Source: an uncultured Aquimarina sp.
GTDB taxonomy: Bacteria; Bacteroidota; Bacteroidia; Flavobacteriales; Flavobacteriaceae
Reading direction: 5' to 3'
Assembly (NCBI GenBank): GCA_947503135.1
Contig: CANNCQ010000008.1
Location: 52,243-116,242 of the forward strand
DNA length: 64,000 bases
Shown: in pieces, positions 25,002 through 33,348 of the stretch
How the letters are laid out: the number at the start of each line of letters is the position of its first letter
Position numbering within the stretch: the first letter of the stretch is position 1
Program-made: the position numbers and the translations under genes
Notes under the pieces: model-generated
Told to the model about the DNA's origin: nothing
Databases searched by the model: none
Seen by the model: only the letters and a program-made list of their open reading frames with translations

Positions 25002-27635
25002 ATGGAAAAAGCGGAAGATTTAAGGTTAAAAAAAACGTATTCAGAAGAAGAAAATTGGTTGCATTGGGGCCCGTATTTAAGTGAACGCCAGTGGGGAACC
25101 GTACGTGAAGATTATAGTGCGGATGGTTCGGCGTGGGATTATTTTCCGCATGACCATGCCCGAAGCAGAACATACCGTTGGGGAGAAGATGGTATTGCAG
25201 GTATTTGCGATCGCCACTGCGCTATCGCTTTTGCAGTTACCTTGTGGAATGGTAAAGATCCTATTCTTAAAGAACGCTTATTTGGGCTTACTGGACCCGA
25301 AGGAAATCATGCGGAGGATTGTAAGGAACTGTATTACTATTTGGATAGTAGCCCCACACATTCCTACATGAAGCATTTATACAAATATCCTCAAAATGAA
25401 TACCCGTATGCCGATTTGGTACATACTAATAAAGCTAGGGGGAAAGCAGATTTAGAATATGAGCTTTTAGATACCGGGGTCTTTAATAATGAGGAATATT
25501 TTGATGTGTATACCGAATACGCAAAAGAGAATGAAGAAGATATTTTAATAAAAATCACGGTTCATAACCGAGCGCCCGAAGCAGCAGATATTTGGGTGCT
25601 ACCCACTTTATGGTTGCGAAATTTATGGTCTTTTAATCAAGCAGAGGGCTATCACAATATTAAAAAACAGCAGCAGGCTAAAGATTTTGGTGCTGTAAAG
25701 TTAACCCATCCAAAATTAGGAGATTATTATTTGAATTTTCAAAATCCTGATAAGTGGCTTTTTACCAATAACGAAACCAATACGGAAAAGCTTTTTGGTG
25801 TGCCTAATGAAAGTCCTTATGTGAAAGATTTATTTCACGATGTAGTAATTCAGGATAATTTTGAGTTAACGGATGCAGTAGAAGAGGGGACCAAATTTGC
25901 TCCGATGTATAAATTACATATAGCGGCCAATGGTTCTCAGGAAATTAGACTACGACTTTCCAAACAAGCGTATTCTAAAAATCCGTTGTTAAAAAAGTTT
26001 ACCGCTACTTTTGCGCAAAGAATACAGGAAACGGATGAGTTTTACAGTCAGTTCAGTAATGAAAATGCCGATTTACAAAATATACAGAGGCAAGCATTTG
26101 CAGGGATGTTGTGGACCAAGCAGTATTACAATTTAGATGTAAATACGTGGTTAAATGGTGACCCTGGTCTAATTGCACCACCAGAGTCCAGAAAAAAGGG
26201 TCGTAATCACGAATGGAAAACACTTAACAACGAAGATATTATTACCATGCCCGATAAATGGGAATATCCGTGGTATGCAGTTTGGGATACCGCTTTTCAT
26301 TGTGTGCCTTTAGCAAAGCTAGATGCTGAATTTGCCAAACAACAATTGTTGCTGGTAACTAAAGAATGGTACATGGCACCTAGCGGACAAATACCCGCAT
26401 ATGAATGGGCTTTTTCGGATGTGAATCCTCCCGTACAGGCTTGGGCTACCATGCAAGTTTTTGAAATTGACAAAGCTAAAACAGGCGTTCCAGATATCGA
26501 TTTTTTGAAGCGAATGCTTAACAAATTAGGGTTAAACTTCACTTGGTGGGTAAACCGAAAGGACAGAAATAATAACAATGTTTTTGAGGGAGGCTTTCTA
26601 GGTTTAGATAATATTGGACTGTTTGATAGAAGCAGTGTAATTCCAGGTGGTGGATTTTTAGAACAAGCAGACGGTACGGCTTGGATGGCGTTGTATAGTC
26701 TTAATTTGTTGCAAATTTCTTTAGAAATTGCGCAACATGACAGTGCCTACGAGGACATGGCAACCAAGTATTTAGAACATTTTGTATATATCGCCGAATC
26801 TTTGAATACTTTAGGTTGTAACTGGACAGGGAGTTGGGATGAAGAAGAAGGTTTTTTCTACGATTTATTAATACTTCCTAGTCAAAAACACATTCCCATT
26901 AAAGTGCGATCTTTAGTAGGTTTAATGACTTTGAATGCCAATTTGGTTTTAACTAAAGAGGTGTTAGCCAAACTTCCAAACTTCTCTAAAAACTTAAAAT
27001 GGTTTTTAAATTATAGGAGTAAAAATAATGCATATAAAGTAGTGGAATACTTTAAGGAAGGAGAAGATTTGTTATTATCCTTAGTGCCAAAAAACAGAAT
27101 GGTCAGGTTATTAAAAGCCCTTACAGATACTAAAGAGTTTTTTAGTGATTATGGTATTCGGGGGATGTCTAAAATACATACCGAACCTTATCGTATTTAC
27201 GTAGACGGACAAGAATTTAGTGTAGGCTATGAGCCTGCCGAATCTAGTAATTATGTGTTTGGCGGAAATTCGAATTGGCGCGGACCTATTTGGATGCCAA
27301 TGAATTATTTATTTATTCAAACCCTAAAAGAATATTACACATATTATAAGGAGGATATTAAAGTGGAAGTAGATGGCGAGCAGCTTAATTTAAAACAACT
27401 GGCGCACGTAATTAGTAAAAGGGTGATTTCTATGTTTGCAAACAACACTCATGGACAACGGCCTATTCACGCTTTGGATAAAGACATATATACTAGCCCT
27501 CATTTCAAGGATTTGGTTCTTTTTTATGAATATTTTCATGGGGATACTGGGAGAGGAGTTGGCGCGACGCACCAAACAGGGTGGACAGGCGTGGTGGCTT
27601 CTATGATCGACGAATGTGCTAAATTTAAAGAGTAA
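25002..27635 (+). CDS. GH63/MGH1-like glycoside hydrolase (glucosidase)
   Basis: An 877-residue cytoplasmic protein without signal peptide. The N-terminal part (LHWGPYLSERQWGTVREDYS in two parts: LHWGPYLSERQWG, TVREDYS) and the Trp-rich barrel (KWEYPWYAVWDTAFHCVPLA, SGQIPAYEWAFSDVNPPV, SNWRGPIWMPMNYL) match the bacterial MGH1-like / GH63 (alpha/alpha)6 barrel family usually annotated as glucosidase. These enzymes act on short alpha-linked glucosides or mannosylglycerate-type compatible solutes. Candidate acids are Asp in WDTAFH and Glu in YEWAFSDVN. It stands alone between two gaps and its substrate cannot be told. Confidence 0.82.
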   Translation: MEKAEDLRLKKTYSEEENWLHWGPYLSERQWGTVREDYSADGSAWDYFPHDHARSRTYRWGEDGIAGICDRHCAIAFAVTLWNGKDPILKERLFGLTGPEGNHAEDCKELYYYLDSSPTHSYMKHLYKYPQNEYPYADLVHTNKARGKADLEYELLDTGVFNNEEYFDVYTEYAKENEEDILIKITVHNRAPEAADIWVLPTLWLRNLWSFNQAEGYHNIKKQQQAKDFGAVKLTHPKLGDYYLNFQNPDKWLFTNNETNTEKLFGVPNESPYVKDLFHDVVIQDNFELTDAVEEGTKFAPMYKLHIAANGSQEIRLRLSKQAYSKNPLLKKFTATFAQRIQETDEFYSQFSNENADLQNIQRQAFAGMLWTKQYYNLDVNTWLNGDPGLIAPPESRKKGRNHEWKTLNNEDIITMPDKWEYPWYAVWDTAFHCVPLAKLDAEFAKQQLLLVTKEWYMAPSGQIPAYEWAFSDVNPPVQAWATMQVFEIDKAKTGVPDIDFLKRMLNKLGLNFTWWVNRKDRNNNNVFEGGFLGLDNIGLFDRSSVIPGGGFLEQADGTAWMALYSLNLLQISLEIAQHDSAYEDMATKYLEHFVYIAESLNTLGCNWTGSWDEEEGFFYDLLILPSQKHIPIKVRSLVGLMTLNANLVLTKEVLAKLPNFSKNLKWFLNYRSKNNAYKVVEYFKEGEDLLLSLVPKNRMVRLLKALTDTKEFFSDYGIRGMSKIHTEPYRIYVDGQEFSVGYEPAESSNYVFGGNSNWRGPIWMPMNYLFIQTLKEYYTYYKEDIKVEVDGEQLNLKQLAHVISKRVISMFANNTHGQRPIHALDKDIYTSPHFKDLVLFYEYFHGDTGRGVGATHQTGWTGVVASMIDECAKFKE

Positions 27636-27840
27636 ATAAGTTGTTAGTTGTGGGATAATATTTCTAGTCATAAGCATATCATCTAACTCATTATGATTAA
27701 GCAGATGATTTAAGTAGAGCTTACGGTAATGTGGTTGTTTTATAATTGTATTGATTTATAGGTCCTTGTTTAGAGCATGGTGAGTCTGTCTTTAGACTAT
27801 TTTAACCTCAAAATAATTGAACTAAAAAGGTATTGTAATT

Positions 27841-28743
27841 ATGGAAGCAATTATTACCATTGTAGGGTTTTTAGGTTCCGGGAAAACTACGCTACTAAAA
27901 AAATTAGTAGCAGCTTATACTAATGATGGCTGGAGCCCTTATGTAGTTTTGAATGACTACGAAAATGCCAATTTAGACGCACAGCAGTTTTCGAATCAGT
28001 TAGATTCCAAATCCTTAAAAGCACTTAGCGGAAGTTGCATTTGTTGCAGTGGTATTGTAGAACTTCGCGATACGGTAAATAGAATTCCTATGCGAGAAAA
28101 AGGAATTACATTAATTGAAGCCAACGGTACATCTGATGCTTGTAAATTAATGGAATTTTTGGGTGTTGGGGTGAAAGAACATTTTCTGCCTCCAATACAA
28201 ATTGCCGTTGTGGATATAGCTAATTGGCAATGCCGTGGCGAACATAATGAGCTTGAAGCGGTACAAGTGCAAGTGGCATCAATGATTGTACTAACGCACT
28301 TAGAGGAGGTGTCAGCGGAGCGAAAGCAGCAGGTAGTTGAGGATATTAAACGATGGAATAGTGTGGCAGTTATCACTACTTATGAAGATGTAGATATACA
28401 TACTTTACCTCAGTTACAAGCCAATCACAGCAATCCACAGAAAATGGATCATCTTAAAGCACACTGGTCTTCATGTTCAATTAATTTACCAGTCCTTCCT
28501 AACAGAAAGTGTATAGAAATCATTGGAGAAAAAATTCCAAGCCAAATACTGAGAGTAAAAGGCTGTGGTAGAATTGAAGGGGAAGATGGATTTATTTATT
28601 TTGAAAGGACTCCTGATGGCAAAATGTTTATTCGTCCATTTAACGGAGAACCTATTACAGGGGCTAAATTGTTAACTATAGGGCCTGGTAGTGATGTCCA
28701 ACTACTACAAAAAATACTAAAAGAAACTTTAAGTTTGAGTTAA
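27841..28743 (+). CDS. CobW/COG0523-type G3E GTPase (putative metallochaperone)
   Basis: A 300-residue P-loop GTPase. Walker A GFLGSGKTT is at 9-17, and the COG0523 metal-binding Cys motif SCICCSG has its Cys at 66, 68 and 69 (C-x-C-C). VVDIANW fits the second metal/Mg region. The C-terminal CobW-like domain (about 230-300) holds LRVKGCGRIEG. COG0523 proteins hand zinc, cobalt or iron to target enzymes using GTP. No zinc-regulator box or cobalamin gene is near, so its metal and client are open. It lies alone downstream of the glucosidase. Confidence 0.85.
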   Translation: MEAIITIVGFLGSGKTTLLKKLVAAYTNDGWSPYVVLNDYENANLDAQQFSNQLDSKSLKALSGSCICCSGIVELRDTVNRIPMREKGITLIEANGTSDACKLMEFLGVGVKEHFLPPIQIAVVDIANWQCRGEHNELEAVQVQVASMIVLTHLEEVSAERKQQVVEDIKRWNSVAVITTYEDVDIHTLPQLQANHSNPQKMDHLKAHWSSCSINLPVLPNRKCIEIIGEKIPSQILRVKGCGRIEGEDGFIYFERTPDGKMFIRPFNGEPITGAKLLTIGPGSDVQLLQKILKETLSLS

Positions 28744-28800
28744 AAAATTTAGAGTGAGGTAATTGTGTTAATGATTTTCAGAGGTCTACCTTTCTAGTAG

Positions 28801-28983
28801 TTACAACTTAATGTTTTGTAAGTCACTGTGTGAATCTGAAGTCCTAAAAGCTATTGGGTGTATTGATTATCAAAACACTACAATTATGAATCGAGTAATT
28901 ATTTGTAGCGATCGTACTTAAAAAAATATTGAAATTTATAAATTCATTTTCTAGTTATAACTCGGACTTCAGGTAAGTTGTAA
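28801..28983. repeat. Nested inverted repeats in the gap after the CobW-type gene
   Basis: TTACAACTTA (28801-28810) is the exact reverse complement of TAAGTTGTAA (28974-28983). Inside it, CTGAAGTCC (28836-28844) is the exact reverse complement of GGACTTCAG (28964-28972). The gap between the CobW-type gene and the DUF4230 gene holds no other gene. The pattern suits a decayed small mobile element or a structured RNA; chance is also possible in such AT-rich DNA for the outer pair. Confidence 0.4.
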
Positions 28984-29025
28984 AATGTGTAACTTATGGG
29001 TGTTATTTTTTTATTTTAAAAATAT

Positions 29026-29637
29026 ATGAAGAAATTTATTTTAGGGTTTTTATTAGCATTGTTGCCTTTGGCAGCTTATTTTTTGGGTAAAAAAAAGGCA
29101 AATCAAACCACTATAAAAGACACAGGTGTTTTAGAGCAAACCCTTAAAAATGTGAGCAAGCTCATTGTTACAGAGGGACATTACTCGGATATAATTACTT
29201 ATAAAGACGCTAAGGAAATATACCTTAGTTGGCTTAAAGCCGAAAAAAAAGCAGTGGTTTTGGTGAATGCAAAAGCTACTGTAGCTTACGATTTAAGTCA
29301 ATTAAAATTTGATGTGGACCATAAAAATAAAGTACTGCTAATCAAAAATATTCCAAAGGCAGAGCTGGAAATTTATCCCAAATTAGAGTATTATGATATA
29401 CAATCTGATTTTTTAAATGATTTTACAATAAAAGATTACACCAAAATATCAAACCTAGTAGACACACGACTTCGAAAAAAAATAAAAAAGTCTACTTTGT
29501 TGACAAATGCCCAAAATAGGTTGCTGTCTGAACTGTACACGCTGCTAAACAAAGAAGGTTTTCATTATAAGGTTGAATTCCATTCAGATGAAAGCAATAT
29601 GTATAAGGAAGCGTTATTTTTAAATAAAGAGTATTAG
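29026..29637 (+). CDS. DUF4230 family membrane-anchored protein
   Basis: A 203-residue protein with one N-terminal membrane anchor (residues 3-19) followed by a Lys-rich soluble domain typical of DUF4230. Matching segments are KLIVTEGHYSDIITYKDAKEIYL (two parts: KLIVTEGHYSDI, ITYKDAKEIYL) and the late EKLLSELYTLL-like helix. The family is widespread and its function is unknown. It converges on the YfcE-like gene with five bases between the stops. Confidence 0.8.
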   Translation: MKKFILGFLLALLPLAAYFLGKKKANQTTIKDTGVLEQTLKNVSKLIVTEGHYSDIITYKDAKEIYLSWLKAEKKAVVLVNAKATVAYDLSQLKFDVDHKNKVLLIKNIPKAELEIYPKLEYYDIQSDFLNDFTIKDYTKISNLVDTRLRKKIKKSTLLTNAQNRLLSELYTLLNKEGFHYKVEFHSDESNMYKEALFLNKEY

Positions 29638-29642
29638 TAACT

Positions 29643-30134
29643 TTATTTCTTACCCAATTCAATTACTTCTAAGTTTTCTATTTTACCTGAATTTATTTCA
29701 AACCGAAGCATAGTACGAATTTTATGAAAGCCGTAGGTACCACAAGCACCAGGGTTCATATGTAATAAATTATAACGCTTATCGGGCATTACTTTTAGTA
29801 TATGTGAATGTCCGCAAACAAATAATTTTGGAGGATTGCTTTTAATTTTATCGCGAGTACTTTTATTGTAATTTGGAGGGTAGCCACCAATGTGGGTAAT
29901 CCACACATCTATTCCTTCACAAACAAAACGATTGTTTAAAGGAAATTGAGCTCTAGCGACATGGTCGTCTATATTTCCATAAACAGCTCTTAAGGAGCAG
30001 ACTTCTTGCAATTTATCTGTGACAGATAAATCTCCAATATCACCGGCATGCCATACTTCATCTGCTAAAGAAGCATAATATAAAATACGCTCATCCATAT
30101 AGCTATGGGTGTCACTTAGCAAGAGGATTTTCAT
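29643..30134 (-). CDS. YfcE/MJ0936-type metallophosphodiesterase
   Basis: A 163-residue cytoplasmic phosphoesterase of the calcineurin-like superfamily. The metal-binding motifs are all present: LSDTHS (Asp7, His9), AGDIGD, VYGNIDDH, ITHIGG and CGHSHILK. Members hydrolyse phosphodiesters in vitro, and physiological substrates are unsettled. It is transcribed alone and the start is the clear ATG at 30134. Confidence 0.88.
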   Translation of the reverse strand: MKILLLSDTHSYMDERILYYASLADEVWHAGDIGDLSVTDKLQEVCSLRAVYGNIDDHVARAQFPLNNRFVCEGIDVWITHIGGYPPNYNKSTRDKIKSNPPKLFVCGHSHILKVMPDKRYNLLHMNPGACGTYGFHKIRTMLRFEINSGKIENLEVIELGKK

Positions 30135-30240
30135 TAAAAAATAGAGTTATTTTGTGTAACGCAAATGTAAACACTTCTTTGATTTTACAGTTCATTTGGG
30201 TCTCTAATAAGTTTTAAAGTTCATGCTCTTTTAAAAAGTG

Positions 30241-30274
30241 CCTTGGTAATTTTAAATTAATAAAAATACCAAGG
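30241..30274 (-). terminator. Terminator after the nitroreductase gene
   Basis: On the minus strand CCTTGGTA pairs with TACCAAGG around an AT-rich loop, followed by CACTTTTTA. It lies 18 bases after the nitroreductase stop. Confidence 0.6.
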
Positions 30275-30291
30275 AGCTTTTTGTAGGAGTA

Positions 30292-30966
30292 TTATTTCCA
30301 AGTTACTATATCATCAAAATTTCTTCGCGATTTAGGATGCGCAGGGTCCTCCTTTCGGTATCCAAAAGCAACCATGTATGACAATCCATATTTTTGGGTA
30401 TCAATTCCAAATTTATCGCTCAACAATGCTTCAGCCTTTTCTTGATGAAATCCTTCAATGGGGCAACTGTCAATGCCAATCATTGCAGCAGAGGTAAGCA
30501 TATTACCAAGGGCGATATAACTTTGTTTAGAAGCCCAATCAAACAGTTTCTTGTCAGTATCAAGTAAAAAATCACGTTCCTGAAATTCTTTATAAAAAGT
30601 GCTGTACATTTCAATTACATCTTTAGGAAACTGCTTAACTTCTTTCATCATATGGTTAATGTAATCCGCATCCCATTTAATCATTGGTTTTTTCATGCTT
30701 AGGGCCAATACGAAATGGCTCGCGGTATCTAACTTATCCGGTGCGCCCCAAGCCACAGGCTTTAAAAGTGCTCTAAGTTCTTTATCTTGAACAACTACAA
30801 AATGCCAAGGTTCAAAACCAAATGAGCTAGGAGAAAGATTTCCTGTTTTCAATATAAAATTGATGTCTTCTTCGGTTACTTTTTTTGTGACATCAAACTC
30901 TTTAGTAGCATGTCTGTACATAAAGGCATTAATGATATCTTCTTTAGAAATGTTAGGTGTGTCCAT
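30292..30966 (-). CDS. Nitroreductase-family NAD(P)H-dependent oxidoreductase
   Basis: A 224-residue flavoprotein of the nitroreductase family. The FMN-binding RHATKEFD near the N-terminus (about 18-25), SPSSFGFEPWHFVVV (about 56-70) and a late MVAFGYRKED segment are typical of the NfsB-like group. It probably reduces nitro compounds, quinones or similar electrophiles with NAD(P)H. It is divergent from an HxlR-type regulator 86 bases away, the standard arrangement for a regulator controlling an electrophile-responsive reductase. Confidence 0.9.
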   Translation of the reverse strand: MDTPNISKEDIINAFMYRHATKEFDVTKKVTEEDINFILKTGNLSPSSFGFEPWHFVVVQDKELRALLKPVAWGAPDKLDTASHFVLALSMKKPMIKWDADYINHMMKEVKQFPKDVIEMYSTFYKEFQERDFLLDTDKKLFDWASKQSYIALGNMLTSAAMIGIDSCPIEGFHQEKAEALLSDKFGIDTQKYGLSYMVAFGYRKEDPAHPKSRRNFDDIVTWK

Positions 30967-31052
30967 AATAAACTATATTTTTTATAGTTCTAAATTAGGC
31001 ATACTAAATTACCTTTGCAATAAGGGTTAAAAAGTATAGTTTAAATTTTTTT
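30967..31052. promoter_or_regulatory. Divergent promoter region of nitroreductase and HxlR regulator
   Basis: An 86-base shared region with the palindrome AAACTATA-tttt-TATAGTT near 30970-30990 and a further half-site TATAGTTT near 31035. The box TACCTTTG (31010-31017) is a good -7 match for the regulator gene. The ACTATA/TATAGT sites are candidate HxlR operators. Confidence 0.45.
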
Positions 31053-31391
31053 ATGTATCAATTTAATGGAAAAGAATATCCTTGTTGTGCTAGTTTAACG
31101 ATGGGAGTTATTGGGGGTAAATGGAAAACGGTTATTTTGTATTATTTAATTGGCAATAGTTTGAGGTATAATGAATTGAGGAAGAAAATACCAAAACTAA
31201 CCGAACGCTCATTGAGCTTACAATTAAAAGCTTTAGAGGAAGACGGAATAGTAGAAAGAAAAGTTTTTACTTCAAAGCCTCCAATGAAAGTGGAGTATTC
31301 ACTCACAGAATTAGGTGAAACTTTAATACCGTTAATACATTCGATTGCTAATTGGGGAGATTTTGTAAGTAAAGAGCAGGAAATCATTTAA
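31053..31391 (+). CDS. HxlR-family winged-helix regulator
   Basis: A 112-residue MarR/HxlR-type regulator. The core PCCASLTMGVIGGKWKTVIL (residues 10-29, Cys11 and Cys12) leads into helix-turn-helix RYNELRKKIPKLTERSLSLQL (two parts: RYNELRKKIPKLT, ERSLSLQL), and a wing PPMKVEYSLTELG follows. Several HxlR regulators sense electrophiles or oxidants through an N-terminal cysteine; the two cysteines here would suit that. It likely controls the divergent nitroreductase gene and itself. Confidence 0.9.
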   Translation: MYQFNGKEYPCCASLTMGVIGGKWKTVILYYLIGNSLRYNELRKKIPKLTERSLSLQLKALEEDGIVERKVFTSKPPMKVEYSLTELGETLIPLIHSIANWGDFVSKEQEII

Positions 31392-32513
31392 TTATATCGA
31401 ACTAACAGCTTTTGCATATTGTCGTTGCCTTAAGTTTATCCAAAGCAGTGAAATTAAAATAGGCAAAAAAGCAATGTCATACCCTTGTATTTTAGAAATC
31501 CAAACGCCTAGCATTGTTAGTAAACAAAGTATGAGTATAGTGGATAATGTTTTTAAAAAATGCTTGTATTTTGTGAAGCGTAATCCTAAGCTTACTAAGT
31601 ATAATGGGTTTAGCCATAATAAATTGTAGTTGTATTGCACTTCAGGATGTTCTGAAAAAAGATTGATAATTAAAACAATTAATCCTAAAAAACCAACACT
31701 AAAAATATAGGAGCGTATTAGAAATTTAGACTTTCCAAAAATCATTACGACTAAAAGAAAAGCAAAAACTATAAATGGGGTAAGTTGCCATTTGTCAGAA
31801 TTTGATGGTTTTAAATTTTTGAATGTAGTGGTTGCTTTTTCAGCGAGTGGCTTATCATTTAATATTGCTTTGTCAATTTCTTGTTTTAAAAAATCGGGTA
31901 GAAACATAAGTTCAGCGGTGTCTATTTTTTTGTCAATAGTGCTTCCTAATGCTAAATTAATCCCAAATTTAAACCAAGGAGTTTTTCGAGTGTAATCATC
32001 AAGGTAATTTCTGTAGGTACGATTTGTCGGTTGAGGTGTGTAATTTACATTTTCAATACCTTTAAATAGTAAATCTCTAACTTCAGTACTGCAATTACGA
32101 TTCAAAAAACGATAGCGATAATACCTGTTTTCAGGCCGGTATAAATAGTGGAGTTTGTCTGCTAATTTTTGGGCTTGCGTGCCATTTAGGTTTAATTGTT
32201 GTTCGAAAACTTGCCTGTTTTCATTAAAATAAGGACCTAACATAGGTTTGTAAGGCTGAATCCCTAACATATAATCTAGCTTTCCTGTACAAAATTTCGC
32301 CAAAAAATTAGGAGTGTCAAAATCAAAAATCCCAAAATTATATACCAAATCTGTTTGCCTAGTGTTGTCTTGAATTCGAATAGCGGTATGTCCAAAAACA
32401 GTATAGGATTTGTTTCCGGTTTCAAAAGTTAATAAGCTTATTTTGGGTTGTTGTTGAGCGTATCCGATTAGTGAGATAAGCAAACACAAGTGAAGAGCAA
32501 ATTTAGTTTTCAA
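31392..32513 (-). CDS. DUF4105 (Lnb-like) membrane protein
   Basis: A 373-residue protein with signal peptide, a periplasmic N-terminal DUF4105 domain (YTVFGHTAIRI, LVYNFGIFDFDTPNF, YRFLNRNCSTEVRDLLF) and about four to five C-terminal membrane segments (about residues 245-365). The NCST cysteine and the HTA histidine suggest a papain-like or NlpC-like active site, but this is inference. It begins directly after the HxlR stop on the opposite strand. Function unknown. Confidence 0.8.
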   Translation of the reverse strand: MKTKFALHLCLLISLIGYAQQQPKISLLTFETGNKSYTVFGHTAIRIQDNTRQTDLVYNFGIFDFDTPNFLAKFCTGKLDYMLGIQPYKPMLGPYFNENRQVFEQQLNLNGTQAQKLADKLHYLYRPENRYYRYRFLNRNCSTEVRDLLFKGIENVNYTPQPTNRTYRNYLDDYTRKTPWFKFGINLALGSTIDKKIDTAELMFLPDFLKQEIDKAILNDKPLAEKATTTFKNLKPSNSDKWQLTPFIVFAFLLVVMIFGKSKFLIRSYIFSVGFLGLIVLIINLFSEHPEVQYNYNLLWLNPLYLVSLGLRFTKYKHFLKTLSTILILCLLTMLGVWISKIQGYDIAFLPILISLLWINLRQRQYAKAVSSI

Positions 32514-32566
32514 CTTAAAAAAAATTAAAGAAATGGTAATATGTTACAAGGACAATTAAACTGCCT

Positions 32567-32574
32567 TATCTTTG
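32567..32574 (+). promoter_or_regulatory. TAnnTTTG -7 promoter box before truA
   Basis: TATCTTTG fits the Bacteroidota -7 consensus and lies 28 bases before the truA TTG start, giving a short leader. This supports the TTG at 32602 as the start because no ATG lies between. Confidence 0.5.
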
Positions 32575-32601
32575 TGTAAATTTAGATACAAAAATTAAGA
32601 T

Positions 32602-33345
32602 TTGAGGTATTTTATAGAACTTTCCTATAATGGCGCTACATTTCACGGATGGCAAATTCAACCTGATGTTATTTCGGTACAAGAAAGTATTGAAAAAGCC
32701 TTGTCGGTTTTATTGAGAAAACCTCAAAGTATAGTTGGGGCAGGTAGAACAGATGCAGGCGTTCATGCTAAGTTTATGGTAGCGCACTTTGAGACGGACG
32801 TTAATTTTGAAACTGAGCAACTGAAATTTAAGCTCAATTCTTTTTTACCAGAAAGTATTGCCATTTATAACATTTATATTGTTAAAAATGAAGCTCATGC
32901 GCGTTTTGATGCTATGGCAAGAGCTTACGAATACCGAGTTGTAACCGAGAAAAACCCTTTTGAAACAAATAGCACACATTTAGTAAAACTACCTTTGGAT
33001 GTTAATAAAATGAACTTAGCGGCGAAAAGAATGTTAGCTTACACAAATTTTAAATGTTTTAGTAAGTCTAAAACAGATGTGAAAACATATAATTGCGATT
33101 TGTTTTATGCTTTTTGGGAGCAAGAAAATAATTGTTTGGTGTTTAAAATATCAGCAAACAGATTTTTAAGAAATATGGTGCGAGCAATAGTGGGTACCCT
33201 TTTGGAAATAGGTAGTGGGAAGTTAGAATTAGAAGATATAGATCGTATTATTAGATCTGAAAATAGAAGTGAAGCGGGGTATTCAGTACCTGCAAAAGGC
33301 TTATATTTAACCGAGGTATTATACCCAGAAAGCATACGTTTGTAA
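32602..33345 (+). CDS. truA: tRNA pseudouridine(38-40) synthase TruA
   Basis: Converts uridines 38-40 in the tRNA anticodon stem-loop to pseudouridine. The catalytic Asp is Asp51 in GAGRTDAGVHA, the family signature. ELSYNGATFHGWQ at the N-terminus and FLRNMVRAIVGTLLEIG near the C-terminus are also diagnostic. The start is TTG (32602); no ATG fits, and the N-terminal residues RYFIELSYNG align with the family start. It precedes the ABC exporter by three bases, so the two are probably co-transcribed. Confidence 0.94.
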   Translation: MRYFIELSYNGATFHGWQIQPDVISVQESIEKALSVLLRKPQSIVGAGRTDAGVHAKFMVAHFETDVNFETEQLKFKLNSFLPESIAIYNIYIVKNEAHARFDAMARAYEYRVVTEKNPFETNSTHLVKLPLDVNKMNLAAKRMLAYTNFKCFSKSKTDVKTYNCDLFYAFWEQENNCLVFKISANRFLRNMVRAIVGTLLEIGSGKLELEDIDRIIRSENRSEAGYSVPAKGLYLTEVLYPESIRL

Positions 33346-33348
33346 TAG

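Noticed and set aside
27390..27677. Antisense frame at the end of the large glucosidase gene
   Set aside because: Overlaps conserved barrel sequence on the other strand; no homology-like pattern.
27636..27840. Cobalamin or metal riboswitch before the CobW-type GTPase gene
   Set aside because: No B12-box-like conserved sequence or recognisable riboswitch core.
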